This document shows, piece by piece, positions 44,111-60,226 of a DNA stretch of 64,000 nt. Position 1 is the first letter of the stretch. Each line of letters starts with the position of its first letter. The notes beneath the pieces are model-generated. The model was given only the letters and a program-made list of their open reading frames with translations, did no database searches and was not told the origin of the DNA. Source of the stretch: Muricea muricata (lineage: Eukaryota > Cnidaria > Anthozoa > Malacalcyonacea > Plexauridae); the NCBI GenBank assembly GCA_963855995.1, contig OY979724.1, forward strand, positions 12,322,032-12,386,031, given 5' to 3'. Position numbers and translations under genes: made by a program.

Positions 44111-44684
44111 AATCTTGGTGGTGTGTGCAATGTAGCCTGGTTTCGATTTAGTTCTAACGGTCGCCGTAAACACGAAAGTTTCGACTAAATAGAAACCGAC
44201 CATACATAGTTTTTTAAGTCATGTATTTTATAGTTATAAAAATCCTAACTGATCTCTTAGTATTTTTCGATTCTGATCACCTGACGATGAACTGTCGTTG
44301 TCGAAACCTGAAAGGCAATGTTAGTACCCGACCGAATTGGGACTTAAGGGTTGGGGCCCCCACCCGGGCCCATATACGTTACCAACAAAGACGTCCACCA
44401 ATCCTTCTGTGTCCAACACTCGCGTACCTGAAACTTAACCTAGGTACCATTTGTACCGCTTACATTATAACATGCACTCCTAATTCATGCACTGCTAACA
44501 TGCATTTTTGTTCAAAAATCAAAATAAGCTTAAGATTAAAGCTGAGTAACGTAATTTGTCCTTTCAAAATTGTTCATCAACGAAATGGTATGCTCTTTGT
44601 AATTCTAATGAAAATTTGGTGGTAAAAATTGAACTGCTTAAGTCGTGTTGACATTACTCAGCTTTAACCCTCACCACCAAGATT
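44111..44684. mobile_element. AATCYTGGTGGT-family element 1
   Basis: 13-bp TIR AATCTTGGTGGTG, and a right end TTAACCCTCACCACCAAGATT similar to that of 46173-46562. The 134-codon frame at 44221-44625 spans most of the 574-bp interior but has no recognisable domain. CTGACGA...CGAAAC at 44281-44311 brackets an 8-pair hairpin. Confidence 0.5.
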
Positions 44685-46172
44685 CTTCTGAAAGGTGTAA
44701 TTAGCCGCAATAAAAAGAAAGCTATACTTGATTGAGAAACATACAACTACCTGTAACTTCCCGACAAAGGACCTTTTCTCAGAAGCTTTTACATTCATTT
44801 TCAGGTAGTTCCATTTTTCTCAATCAGAAGCTCCTCCATTCATTATTAAACTATTGATGTACACCTTTTTTCATGCACCTTGTTTTATGCCCATTCTACC
44901 CTTTCAGACCCTTGTTGTTCATCTTAATTTCAATTCCCTTTTTCCCTGTTGACCCCATACGTTCATTGAACGTACGCTTGCGTTTAATTTTTTTACCCTT
45001 TCAGCAATCCTGAAAGTCATTAGATATACAGACCGAACGCAAGTAATGATTTAAATTGTTCATCAGTCATTAACGTATGGACATGTAAGTCAGTCAGTAA
45101 CGTAGTCATGCTCAAGGAATTTTTCGGTTTGAGGAGATTTGTCTAATGAGGTCATATCATATGAGACATTGCTTGCCAAAGTAAAATGATATCATGCATT
45201 TCTGACTCTTTTTGTAACAAAATAAGGTTAGGTATCTTTCTTGTTGGGTTTTGTTGTTTCTGAATTTGTCAAGTTTGATTCGAATTTTCTCAAAAAGAAT
45301 ACAAAATGAATCAACTGGATTGAAATATAAGAGGTATTTCGTTAACGTTTTCTAAAATTATATACCAACAGCCAGTCTATGACCTTATCTCCAACAAACC
45401 TTATAAACCCTTCATAAGTTTAATCCTACTATTTTTTTGCCAGTGATGGCGTTGATTTTTTAATCAGATTATAATGTCATGTTCATTTTAGTAATGCAAT
45501 TTTTTCAGTTATAATCAAATTCATACAAGCAAGGAGAGCACAAAATCAAAATGATAGCTTAAACTTGTTTGAAGGGTTTATAATGCCAAATATAAAAACC
45601 TACGACAGAATATCAGCACATATCAAATTCAATATAAGCGACCTCTGTCGTTATTGAAATGTTAATATATAGAAGTTCATGGATGCCGCGCAGTCATCGC
45701 TGTTTTACTTTTTTATTCATCAAAATCCGCCATGTTTGCCATTCACTCCTCTATATCATTTCAATAGTCCTTTCTTTTCTACCAGGCTTGGTTTCTGCGC
45801 GTGCATTTTCATTTTGTTATTTCATTTTACATCATCACTATATGTTCTTGATACGTGCATTTTAAGAGTAGCAATGCATATTTATGTGACTGTTTTTAAC
45901 ATGATTTATGCAAGAATGTACGTATGTCCTGCATTTGAGGAGTAGCTATGTGTATGAAGGTTATTAATTAACATTACGTCCTCTAATTTGATGAGGAGTA
46001 TAACTATGCATGTATTTCTCACATTTCTTATTTAATTTTTACCAAGCCTGAATTACTTCCATCTTATATCACTCGAGACATTCCTGAGTAATGTTACTGA
46101 ATGACTTCAACACATGTACATACTGTGGTAAATCATGCACTATAATTATAATAACCTATGTTAAAGCAGGCA
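44685..46172. other. Mostly unassigned
   Basis: Holds an imperfect inverted repeat at about 44727-44826 (TTGATTGAGAAA...ACTACCTG against CAGGTAGTT...TTTCTCAATCA). The rest is AT-rich with no gene. The 68 and 88 codon frames at 45659-45945 overlap each other and show no family. Confidence 0.4.
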
Positions 46173-46562
46173 AATCCTGGTGGTTGAACACGGTTGCCTG
46201 GAAGAGAACCTTAGGAAATAGAGAAAAACTCTCTTTCCTCCAGTTGCTTCAAGCACAACCCCTAAATTTTGCCAATTGTCTGAACTAATATCTAATGAGC
46301 AGCATATATTAGTTTTGTAATCGAATATTATGCAACCTCCATAACATAAAACCTTTATACAACTCCGTTTCGAGCACTTTAAGCGAAAGCCCTTCAAGGC
46401 CCTTTGTCGGAAAGTTAATAAATATCATAGACTTATATCCGATTCTTTAACCGGTTGCTCTCGACGAAAGACATTCATGACTAACTTAATCTAACCGTTT
46501 TCCAGACAAAATCCACTTAAATTCAGCTTAGTTATTCAACTTTAATTCTGACCACCAGGATT
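46173..46562. mobile_element. AATCYTGGTGGT-family element 2
   Basis: Ends AATCCTGGTGGTTGAAC and, inverted, AATCCTGGTGGTCAGAATTA. The right 40 bases (CAGCTTAGTTATTCAACTTT) resemble the right end of element 1. 390 bp, non-coding. Confidence 0.5.
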
Positions 46563-46614
46563 CTATACTAATTACCTTTTACCATTTGTGTCACCTTGTT
46601 GTCATTCGTCAGTC

Positions 46615-47350
46615 ATCTGGCACTGCTTATCTGGCATTTGGTCATCTGGTACTGTACGTCTGGCATCTAGTCGTCTGGTACTGGTCGTCTGACATCTGGT
46701 TATCTTCCCTGGTCGTCTGACATCTGGTACTTGCTGTCTGGAATCTGGTCATCTGGCACTGGTCGTCTTACATCTGGTCATCTGGCACTGGTCGTCTGGC
46801 ATCTGGTCATCTGGCACTGGTCGTCTGACAGCTGGCACTGGTCGTCTGGCATCGGTCTGGCACTGGTCGTCTGACATCTGGTCATCTGGCATCTGGCACT
46901 GGTCGTCTGGTCATCTGGCACTGGTCGTCTGACATCTGGTCATCTGCCCTGGTCGTCTGGCATCTGGTCATCTGGCACTGGTCGTCTGACATCTGGTCAT
47001 CTGCCCTAGTTGTCTGGTATCTGGTCATCTGGCACTGGTCGTCTGGTCATCTGGCACTGGTCGTCTGACAGCTGGCACTGGTCGTCTGGAATCTGGAACT
47101 GGTCATCTGACATCTGGTCATCTGCCCTGGTCGTCTGGTATCTGGTCATCTGGCACTGGTCGTCTGACATCTGGTCATCTGGCACTGGTCGTCTGACAGC
47201 TGACACTGGTCGTCTGGAATCTGGAACTGGTCATCTGACATCTGGTCATCTGGAACTGGTCATCTGACATCTGGTCATCTGGAACTGGTCATCTGACATC
47301 TGGCACTAGTCGCCTGACATCTGGTCATCTGGCACTGGTGACCGGGCATC
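46615..47350. repeat. CTGG-rich minisatellite
   Basis: Dozens of units combining CATCTGGTCATCTGGCACTGG and TCGTCTGACATCTGG, with an apparent period near 29 bp and many variants. Stop-poor frames arise on both strands (47006-47267) from the repeat; they are not genes. Confidence 0.9.
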
Positions 47351-47499
47351 TGGCTCTCGTTTTGACGATTTTCCTCCCCGTACACGTTTTAGATCATGCA
47401 TGAAATCGAAATTATATATGCTAACTGAAAGCATTAAGCAACGGAAAGGCAAGAGCGAGGGGATGGATGGCCTTAAAAACTGGTTTAATATATTTAATT

Positions 47500-49700
47500 T
47501 AATAATAAACTATAGAAAATTTATCAGCTGTCCGATTGCTGTTGTCTGTTCCACGGTTGCCATGTTATATAGAGTCATTTTGAAATGTCTCATTTTGATT
47601 GTCATTTTTTCGTTAATAATGTTCATCGAATATTATCTTCTCATGATATTAATTTTCTTCAAATGTTGTCCTCTCGCTATCAATCTTCCGTATTTGTAAT
47701 TGTATTGCTCCATAGTAAGGGATAATCAACTCGAAATTCAAATAAACTCTAAAGCGGGTATTTAGAAGAAGAATTGTGCAAAGGAATATCGTGTTACACA
47801 GCTACCAACGAGATAAGAAAACGTAAATATTATGAGGAAAATAAAGAAAAGAAAATTTAAATATTCATTTATAGTGGAGACTGGAGTACCAGTTTTAATT
47901 GACATTGCTTCATTAATGTTTCCAATGTTTAAACTGATTCTTCCCATGATATTAATTTTCTTCAAATGTTTTCCTCTCACAAACAGTCTTCCATAATTGT
48001 AATCGTTTTCCTCCATAGCTAAGTTTGACAACCATTTCGAAGTACAAAGAAACTATACAGAAGGTACTTAGTACAGGAAAAATGGAATACCATGTCACGT
48101 AGTTACCAACGAGATAAGAAAGCGTAAATAACCAAAGGAAAATGAAAAAAAAAAAGAAAATTTAGATATTCATTTATACTGGAAGGCGCAGTACCCATTT
48201 TAATTGCAATCCTTCATTAATGTCTCCAATGTTCATCAGGCATTATCTTCAAATGGTCCAAATTTTCTTTAAATTTTCCCTCTCTCAATCAATCTTCCAT
48301 TATTAACGTTTGCTCCATAGTAATGTTTGATGCGTGGAGTTCAAAACTTATTTACTATTTATTAAAATATTTACATATGTTTAATCATTATTATACTATC
48401 TAAAGTTTATCAGCTGTCCGCCGCTATTGTCTCTTCCACAATTTTAAAGTTCCGTAAAGAGTTAATATGAAATGGTCCACTTTTATTGTCATTCCTTCAT
48501 TAGTATTTCCAATGTTCAATACACGCTCTTCTCATGATCCTAATTTTCTTCAAATGTTTTCCTCTCACAAACAGTCTTCCAAATTTTTAATCATTTTGCT
48601 CTATAGTTAAGTTTGAAAACCATTTCGAAGTACAAAGAAACTATACAGAAGGTACTTAGTAGATGAAAAATGGAATAACATTTCACGTAGTTACCAACGA
48701 GATAAGAAAGCGTAAATAATCAAAGAGAAATGAAGAAAGGAAGATTTAGATACTCATCTATGCTGGAATGCGCAGTACCCATTTCAATTGCCATTCCGTC
48801 ATTAATGTTTCCAATGTGCATCAGGCATTATCTTCTCATGATCCTTTTCCCTCTCAAAATCAATTTTCCATTGTTATCGTTTGTTCCATAGTAACGTTTG
48901 ATGCGTGGACGTAACTGTTGACTATTATTATTACTTAACTATTTACTATTTATTAAAATATTTACATATCTAAAATTATCAGCTGTCCGATCGCAATTGT
49001 CTGTTACATGAAATGTTCCATCTTTATTGTCAATCCTTCATTAGTATTTCCAATGTTCATGTAGCACCTTTTCGTCATATTAATTTTCTTCAAATATTTT
49101 CCTCTCACAATCGATCTTCCACAATTGTTATCGTTTTGCTCCGTAGTTGGGTTTGATAATCAGAATTTAAGAATGAAGTAAAGGAATATCATGTCACGTA
49201 CTTACTAACGAGATAAGAAAACGTAAATAATCAAAGGCAAATGAAGAAAAGAAAATTTAGATATTCATTTATAATGGAAGCCGGAGTACCCATTTTAATT
49301 GCCATTCCTCCATTAATGTTTCCATGTTCAACAGATTCATCTCATGATTCTAATTTTCTTCAAATGTTTTCCCTCTTTAAATCAATCTCCCATCTTGTTA
49401 TCGTCTTGGTTAATTATCATTGATTATCAATTTGCTCATTATCACATTCCTTCACTAATGTTTCAAATGTTCATCAGACAGTATCTTCTTATGATTCTAA
49501 TTTTCTTCAAATGTTTCCCTCTTACAATCAATCTTCCATCTTGTTATCTTCTTGCTTAATTATCACATTTGCTCATTATCACATTCCTTCACTAATGTTT
49601 CCAATGTTTATCAGACATCTTCTCATAATCATATTTTTTTCCAATGTTTTCCCTCTCATAATCAACCTTCTATCAACCAAGTTTGCTCCATAGCCAAGTT
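47500..49700. repeat. Degenerate complex tandem repeat
   Basis: Recurring blocks: TCAGCTGTCCG (47527, 48413, 48981), ATTAATTTTCTTCAAATGTT (about 47648, 47952, 48538, 49078, 49350), CGAGATAAGAAA.CGTAAAT (47809, 48111, 48700, 49209) and CATTCATTTATA.TGGA. Spacings of about 300 and 510-590 bp indicate a block structure with deletions rather than one clean period. No coding sense in the frames here. Confidence 0.75.
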
Positions 49701-50097
49701 TGATAATTTTAAAGCAGACACGTACTAGAAGAGTTAAGTGAACAAAGATCATATAGATTGGAATACAACTGAAGGCAGGGCCCGAATTTGAAAGAACAAG
49801 GTATCAGTGACAGAATATCATCAAGGCTACCTGTAAGACATGAAAACCTTCAAAAGAAAATAAAGGGAAGAACGGGAGGTCTGTGTTCTCTTAAGTTAAT
49901 AAAGCAAGCCAGAGTACTCGAAGCAAACCTTTAAATTCCAAAAATAATTTTGTGCATATGATTGTATATGACAAAGTGCTGTAAAGGACAGTTACAATAC
50001 GAAGACATGACAACACAACACAACACAATACGATCGCAAGCGCGCGCAGGGTAAGTGTGAATCCGTGACGTCACCCCATCCACAACCTCATCCCTCA

Positions 50098-50324
50098 TGT
50101 CTCGCTGTTTTATTATTAAAAACCTGCCTGCCTACCTGCCTGTCTAAGCTAGCTAAAGGCCATTTTCCATTACGATCGCTTTGCCGCATGTGCGGAGCGA
50201 GCTATGAATATCTGCCACGCCTAGTGCGGGCATCAAAACAACGCAGGCTTCGCCCGTACATGCAAATAGATCAAAATGGAAAATGGCCTGAATTCACGAC
50301 CGTATCATTAAAACAGCGAGACAT
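50098..50324. mobile_element. MITE, ATGTCTCGCTGTTTTA ends
   Basis: 227 bp. ATGTCTCGCTGTTTTA at the left and its inverse TAAAACAGCGAGACAT at the right. An inner pair AGGCCATTTTCCATT/AATGGAAAATGGCCT follows, and the centre contains GCGCGAG-type CG-rich sequence. The 89-codon frame at 50065-50334 simply spans the element. Confidence 0.75.
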
Positions 50325-50639
50325 CAAACCATAACCACACCAACCACCACACAAGCCAATGGAACGGTAGCGCAGACGCAGCGTAGCGCAATATACAATA
50401 TACAACAACGATAAACAACAAAATATACTGCACATCACTTTTTCATATAACCATATGTAAAAATATTTTTGGTCCTATAAAAGATCTCGAAAATCGAAAA
50501 TCTTAGAAGTAGAAGTGAGAATATATTGAAACATAAATTCATCAAGTTCTTTATTCTTAAAGAGAAAAAGCCAGGATGCATTCAAACAATCAATACAACG
50601 ATAATGACGGATGTAATCACAGGTAGATCATAGTACAAC

Positions 50640-51640
50640 TGAGGAAGTACGAGTTTAGAGTTGAAAGAAACAAGGTGTCGGTGAAAGGATAATATGGGAC
50701 GTTGTTGACAAATAGGACGCAGTAATAAAGAAGATAGTGAAACTGTGAAAGGATGATGAACCACTACTGAATTTAACGAATTATTGGCAAAAAATGGGAA
50801 AATAAGTCATTATTGTCTGAGTATGGAAAACGCTGACTGACTGGTTTAAAATCGGGAAGAAAATGATAAATAAATAAGATTGTATTTTAATTCAAGAACC
50901 ATTGATCAGAATGAGAGACGAATTGCGGTAACAGATATGGTAACATGAAGTAATCCTTTGGTAACCTTTGGTAATCCTTTGGTGTAGCGAAGATAATTTG
51001 ACATCTTTCAATCATACCACAATAGAATTTGGAGAGTTATTGGTAAAGCAAATGGTAAAATAGGAGATGATTGTCAAAGTATGGAAACTCTGACTGACTG
51101 CGGTTACAAAGGAAGGAATTCAGGAACCATCGATTGGGAAAATTAATTTTGGAATTTAGAGACAAATTGCGGTAATAAATGTGACAAGGTAAAGTAATCA
51201 CTTGGTAACCAGATTACGTGTTGGTACATGGTAATTTCATGTGTTTAAGAGAAGAAAGCAGCCGTTCAGAAAGGAACAAGAAATTAACGAAAGGGTCAGG
51301 ACGCGGCTAATACGGAAGAAAGGGAAAATGTTGTAAACCACTTTAGCGAATTATTGATACAGCAAAATAGCAGATGATTGTTTGCGTATGAAAATTCTGA
51401 CTGACTTGTCCAAAATCAGGAAGAAAACGATGAATCCATAAGGAACTATTGATCATGCGGGAAAAGTGTACTTTAAATTATGACTTTAGAAACGACTTTC
51501 AGCAACAATAATGGTAACGTTAAGCAATCATTTGGTAATCAGATATACGTCTTGATGGATGGTAATTTCCAACGAGTAGCGAAGAAATTAATTGACATCT
51601 TCAAACCATTGATAAGAATCTTCTAAAGAATCGTATGTCT
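50640..51640. repeat. Degenerate tandem repeat, period about 260-300 bp
   Basis: The block TATGGAAA.(C/T)CTGACTGACT recurs at about 50824, 51084 and 51387. Each is followed by AAATCGGGAAGAAAA or a variant, then GGTAACATGAAGTAATC(C/A). Three to four diverged copies; no coding evidence. Confidence 0.65.
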
Positions 51641-52197
51641 TTCTTTATTGTTCGCTGTCCGTTTATGATTAGCTATTATTTTATTATTATATCATGCATT
51701 TATGTTTTTTATTATTACCTCTAACCCTAAATATCTGACGAGCCCGGGACCCAGGGTTCCAGTACTTAATGCCTTCAAAACATGCACTTATCTAAAATAT
51801 TTTTGGACGAAAAATCAATGCGTACAGAGAAAGTAAACCTCCAAAACAATTGCTCAGCTAAATATTTGCACCTGAAAGAAAAGTAACATAAGTTGGAGCG
51901 AAAGATGATGGAAAATGACACCCGTTTTCACTTGTTTTGTACTCGTTTTTAATGCTTTGAAAAATAACAGTTTTATTAGTTTTGTGGTAACAGCACGAAA
52001 ACTTATTATTGCAAAGCTTTCGATCCCTAAGCTCAGATCTTCATCAGTACTAATACATTATTGCGACTAATAGATCTACGCAGTGTTTCCACAAAATTAT
52101 GCTGTGACTTTTAATCAACATGCAAACAATTATTCACTTTATAGCTTTTATGAATATCATCTCCGCTAACTTTGGCACCGTCTTTTTACACATCAAA
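51641..52197. other. Unassigned
   Basis: AT-rich, no terminal repeats or frames of note. Confidence 0.35.
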
Positions 52198-52438
52198 CAA
52201 TAGACCTTACCCATAATGACGTCATTTAGTAGTTAAGCGAGTAAAACTACTTAAATATGGCAATATTGTTAATTTTTTAGGTCCTTATTTGTCCAGGACA
52301 TTAAATGAAACAAATAATTTAACATATTTGTTTCACAAATAATCTTTTTGTTACTTAAACCATTCAATTATATTGGCACATTTAAATAGTTTTACATGCT
52401 TAACTACTAAATGACGTCATTATGGGTATGGTCTATTG
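52198..52438. mobile_element. MITE with TGACGTCA in its ends
   Basis: 241 bp with TIRs of about 50 bp: CAATAGACCTTACCCATAAT followed by GACGTCATTTAGTAGTTAAGC, and the inverse at the right with few differences. The full 8-bp TGACGTCA palindrome is present in both ends. A second weak inverted pair (AAACAAATAATTT / AACATATTTGTTT) sits in the centre. Confidence 0.85.
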
Positions 52439-53320
52439 AAGTACTTTTTTCTTGGTATATTTTATCAATGCATAGCGCGACTTTCCGCATGAGGAGCTTG
52501 GTAAACGGTATAGTCACATTTTTAATAGGCAAATCACTAAGACGACCAGATTTTAAAAAACCCACTTCACACCACCCCCTCTATGTACACTAGAAAATAT
52601 CGCCAATTTTGACCTCGTTTTACCACAAGAATATTTAATTTCAACATGTCTCAGTTTCTTTTCATCTGTTATAGTTTTGATATTTGTAATAATAATAATG
52701 TCGATATACCTATAGTACTCAGGAGCCAAATCTGTCTTTTTATCAAAGGTTAGTAACATTTTACATAATTCCAAACACGTAAAAGACCTTTCTATTAATT
52801 ACGTCATCCCCAGGTAACAACAAGGCTGGCAGACCCACCAATAGTCAGCAGTACCACTGCCTCGCTTTCCACATAGTTGTGACGTAATTACAAGAAGGAC
52901 CTATTAAGACACACTATATTCAGACTTCATACCTTTCTCGCTAGCAAGTTCCATTTTGTCAAGGTTTCTAATTTTAATTTCCTGAATTACGTACTTCGAC
53001 ATCATATCGTGAGGTGCAAATGCTCTCATATCACTACAAAATATAACGATGAAAACAATTATTGCTTGTTTAATAACAAATACATTTCAATTTTTCATTC
53101 AGATTTCAGTTCATAGCGTGCCAAGATAAAAAAGGGTATTCTTTTACGTTTTGATCACCACAAATGTTCCGTTCTCTGATCCCAGTCCTAAATTCGTGAT
53201 GAGATCAAATGTGGAAAATTCGTGACTCGTAAAATGAAAGAATAACTATAAGAAAGTACGCGCAAAAGAAGATATGGTGACATTTTGCCCTTCGCAGACC
53301 ATGACGTCTTCTGTAATCCA
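52439..53320. other. Unassigned
   Basis: No recognised element. The minus-strand frame at 52553-52774 (73 codons) has no family resemblance. Confidence 0.35.
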
Positions 53321-53424
53321 TTACAGTACATAAACACAAAAAAAATGAAATCGATTTGATTGATATAATAAATAATTTGGATAAACGAGGATCGAGGGAC
53401 CCCGATATTTGTAACAATTTTCAT
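53321..53424 (+). repeat. 104-bp direct repeat, copy 1
   Basis: Repeated at 53753-53856 with about two substitutions; both run from TTACAGTACATAAACAC to AACAATTTTCAT. The minus-strand 70-78 codon frames here derive from it. Confidence 0.85.
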
Positions 53425-53427
53425 TCA

Positions 53428-53530
53428 CTATACTCTTTTCACATGAGGACTGGGTTCGAGTCCAACTAACTGGGGATCAAACTGAAGGTGAGGTGAAAGC
53501 CGAGTGGTCGGACCACTTCACCACCGAAGC
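53428..53530 (-). mobile_element. tRNA-derived SINE head, copy 1
   Basis: Read on the minus strand it starts GGGGCTTCGGTGGTGAAGTGG and contains a box A-like stretch, then GACTCGAACCCAGTC resembling box B. The body of the SINE is missing. It is the left part of a block of about 268 bp (53428-53695) repeated at 54271-54537. Confidence 0.6.
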
Positions 53531-53752
53531 CCCTATGTGATTATATCATGTGATATGACTAATAAATTATTGAAAGACAGATGCAGACCAGAAGTATTAT
53601 TAAACTATGGTAGGTAAAAACTGACCTAACCACCCCCACCTGCCCACGCATACAACCCAACACTCTCCATTCCACCCTATATTTCTCTGAATTACAGTAC
53701 ATAAACACAAATTACAGTATTATAAATTAGTATTAAATTATAGTACAGTGAA

Positions 53753-53856
53753 TTACAGTACATAAACACAAAAAAAATGAAATAGATTTGATTGATATAA
53801 TAAATAATTTGGATAAACGAGGATCGAGAGACCCCGATATTTGTAACAATTTTCAT
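53753..53856 (+). repeat. 104-bp direct repeat, copy 2
   Basis: Second copy of 53321-53424, 432 bp downstream. It shows that this region grew by tandem or segmental duplication. Confidence 0.85.
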
Positions 53857-54089
53857 CTTGATATCCGTATTCTTTAATACTTTTTCTTATATCTTATATA
53901 AAAAAAGTGTTTACTGGATTACTGAAAAGTTCCTGAAACCAGGATTCCTAGAATTCCAGTGAATTGCTCAAAACGGCAAATTCTGTTTATATAGTTTCAG
54001 ATAGTGAAAGATCCCATTTTCCGCTTTTACCTGGACTGGTGACGCTGGTAAGCTAGCCCAGTTAGTTAGGTTTGCACTGCATACAAGCT

Positions 54090-54372
54090 TGTCATAATAT
54101 AATTGCTATTTCCTATGTTTTTTTTATTAACTAAGCCACAAGGGCAGGGTCACCACAACAGCGTGAGCCAATTACTGTGGGCCCATATTACTTATCCCAC
54201 CCTGTCAACATTCCCTGTGGGAGGAAACCGGAGTACTCGAAGAAAACCCACGACTTTCGGCAGAGCGTTGACTATACTCTTTTCACATGAGGACTGGGTT
54301 CGAGACCAACTTACTGGGGATGACCTTAGAGGTGAAAGGCGAGTGGTCTGACCACTACACCACTGAAGCCCC
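54090..54372 (-). mobile_element. tRNA-derived SINE with conserved core
   Basis: On the minus strand: a tRNA-like head from 54372 (GGGGCTTCAGTGGTGTAGTGG, box A-like TGGTGTAGTGG, and GGTCTCGAACCCAGTC box B-like), then GTCAACGCTCTGCCGAAAGT, then the core GTGGGTTTTC..GAGTACTCCGGTTTCCTCCCA, then a CACAGTAATTGGCTCACGC tail. The core is the inverse of the GGAGTACCCGGAGAAAACCC block at 1855. The exact 3' end is uncertain. The 82-codon plus-strand frame across it is not a gene. Confidence 0.6.
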
Positions 54373-54537
54373 TATGTGATTATATCATGTGATATGACTA
54401 ATAAATTATTGAAAGACAGATGCAGACCAGAAGTATTATTAAACTATGGTAGGTAAAAACCTAACCACCCCTACCTGCCCATGCATACAACCCAACACTC
54501 TCCATCCCACCCTATATTTCTCTGAATATGGGCCACA

Positions 54538-55327
<790 letters not shown>

Positions 55328-55369
55328 TTGATAATACTATTAAACTTATTTGGAGAGGGGTTTGTGATA

Positions 55370-57917
<2,548 letters not shown>

Positions 57918-60128
57918 TACTGTATCTCCCATCTAAACCTCTAATTCCTTGAATATGGGTCAAAATTATTACAAAACTATGTAGGCTACAAACTAAATTA
58001 TTATCTCAACACCTATCTCCCCCTCCTACATAACCATCTCATTCCTGCCACCTCCCTCTCCTCCCCCCCAAAAAAAACCCCACAAAAAATTAAAACAACA
58101 CAGTACAAGGAATTTGGCACGAATATATTTTGTACACTGAAATGCAACAACTTCAAATGCAGAACTTCAAAGACAAAGGCTCTAGTTTCAATTCTTCCCT
58201 AAAAATACCTTAATTGTACAAATTTGGTTGAATTTGACTAAACAACCCCTTCCTAAGTCCTAACCTTTGTAGTTTTTTTCAAATAGAGGTAAAAGTGCAA
58301 AAATATTTGTTAAAGTCATTCTTAAACTATGCATTAAAGTCAGTCGGCGAAGTTATAAATACATTTGGCCGTCTGTTTGCATTCGGCCAGTTCTGCCGCT
58401 TCGGTTGCAGTCAGAAGCAAGAATATTCATTATTGGCCAATATATTGTAAAAAAGCATCAAAACATTTTCGTCAAATTACATTAAATAACCATTTTCTAA
58501 ACTTTGTAGTTAAAAAGTACAAAATATTTGTTAAAATATGCTTACATGTAAACGTGCAATTTCGGCCTGTCAAAAAACAAAACCCAGAAAAACTGACGGA
58601 CTAAAATAACTGAATTACTCAATGAATTCTATAAATTTTCGTTAATGTACGCTAAATAACCATTTTCTAAGCTTTGTAGTCCTTGAAAATAAAGTAAAAG
58701 GCCAAAATATTTGTTATAAAGCATGCTTAAATCTCAGTTGTCAAAGTTATAAATAATATACATCTGCGACCTTCGTATTCGATTTCGGGCTGTCAAAAAC
58801 CAAAAATAACTCGCTAAAAATACCTCAATTGTACAAATTTTTGATAAAATACGCTAAATAACCATTTCCTAAGCTTTTTAGCCGTTGAAAATAAAGTAAA
58901 AGGCCAATGTTGTTCAGGAAAGCTTTTTAATATGTTAGTTGTCAAAATTATAAAATTAATACATTTGGCCTCCTTCGTGCATTCAACCAGTACTGGGTTG
59001 TGAAAAACCAGAAAATATTCGCTAAAAATACCCAAGTTATACAAAATTTCGCTAGGTTACGCTAAATAAGCATTCCCAACATCTTGTAGTCGATAAAAAG
59101 AAAGGAAAAAGTCGAAACCTTGTTGATAAACCTTGTTTAAAAAGTCTTCAAAGCGAACACATGTGACCGTCTTCGTGAATTCGGCACCGCCGCTTTGGCG
59201 TGTCAAAATCGCAAAATTTGACAAAAAAAGAACAACTTTCATAAATTATTACCTGTAATGGGGGAACACCTGTTATACCACTTCTTTCTTGTTTTTTTCC
59301 GCCTTCTGTAAGATTGTTTTACCGTTTTTTTTTATGATTGAAGGCACAGATGGTTGAATTAGACGTGTGGCCATCAAAAATCTTATTTCTTGTTCCCGCT
59401 TCAGCGCTCAAATCGACCGTTGATTGGTTACTCACATTAATAACTTAATTAGCTATATTTTTCTATATTCGCTCATGTGAAATACGATCAATTACGTGTA
59501 AATGATGAAATATTAATTATAATTGATTTATATTTTAAATTAATCAGTCAAATGTTACTTTGAACATTGCAAAATGAAGTTTGATAAACCTAGAAGTATT
59601 GAACTATGCTATGATTTTACACAGCACCCACCCCCCACCCCTACCCTATTCCAACCCCCTTCCCCCTGAATAGGTCTCATTTCATGAAAAAAATATCAAC
59701 CAATAAAATTAAAATTTTACCAATGTTCCCCTGTCTTCTCCAGACCAGATTTTACTACTATCTAGCACCCCCCCCTACCTCCACCCCTACCCATCCAGAC
59801 TTCAATCCCTCTGGAAAGGTCTCCTTTCCTTTCATAAAAAATAACTCTGAACACTTCACCATAACTCTCCAAAATTTCATCTATTACAAGGCTATGATAA
59901 GCAACAAACTGACCATGAATAATTTACACCCTTACTGCTCCTCCCCTATACCAGTAAGTCTATGTACCCCTCATGTTAATCACAAAACCTCTAAAATTTT
60001 ACACTTTGCTTTAAATACAATATTTTCTGTCAAATATTTATCCGATATATCTATGAAAACATCAAAACAGAGTGCTAAACACAATTATATGGCTGTCCCA
60101 TCTCACCCTATATCTCTCTATATCAAAA

Positions 60129-60226
<98 letters not shown>

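Noticed and set aside
44221..44625. 134-codon open frame as a gene
   Set aside because: It spans most of an inverted-repeat element, has no recognisable domain, and includes an AT-rich, codon-neutral tail.
47006..47267. Asp/Gln- and Trp/Ser-rich repeat frames
   Set aside because: Translation of the CTGG minisatellite on both strands.
53440..54372. Functional tRNA genes
   Set aside because: Box A and box B-like stretches are present, but the T-arm has an altered loop, no acceptor stem closes, and the sequence continues into a SINE body.
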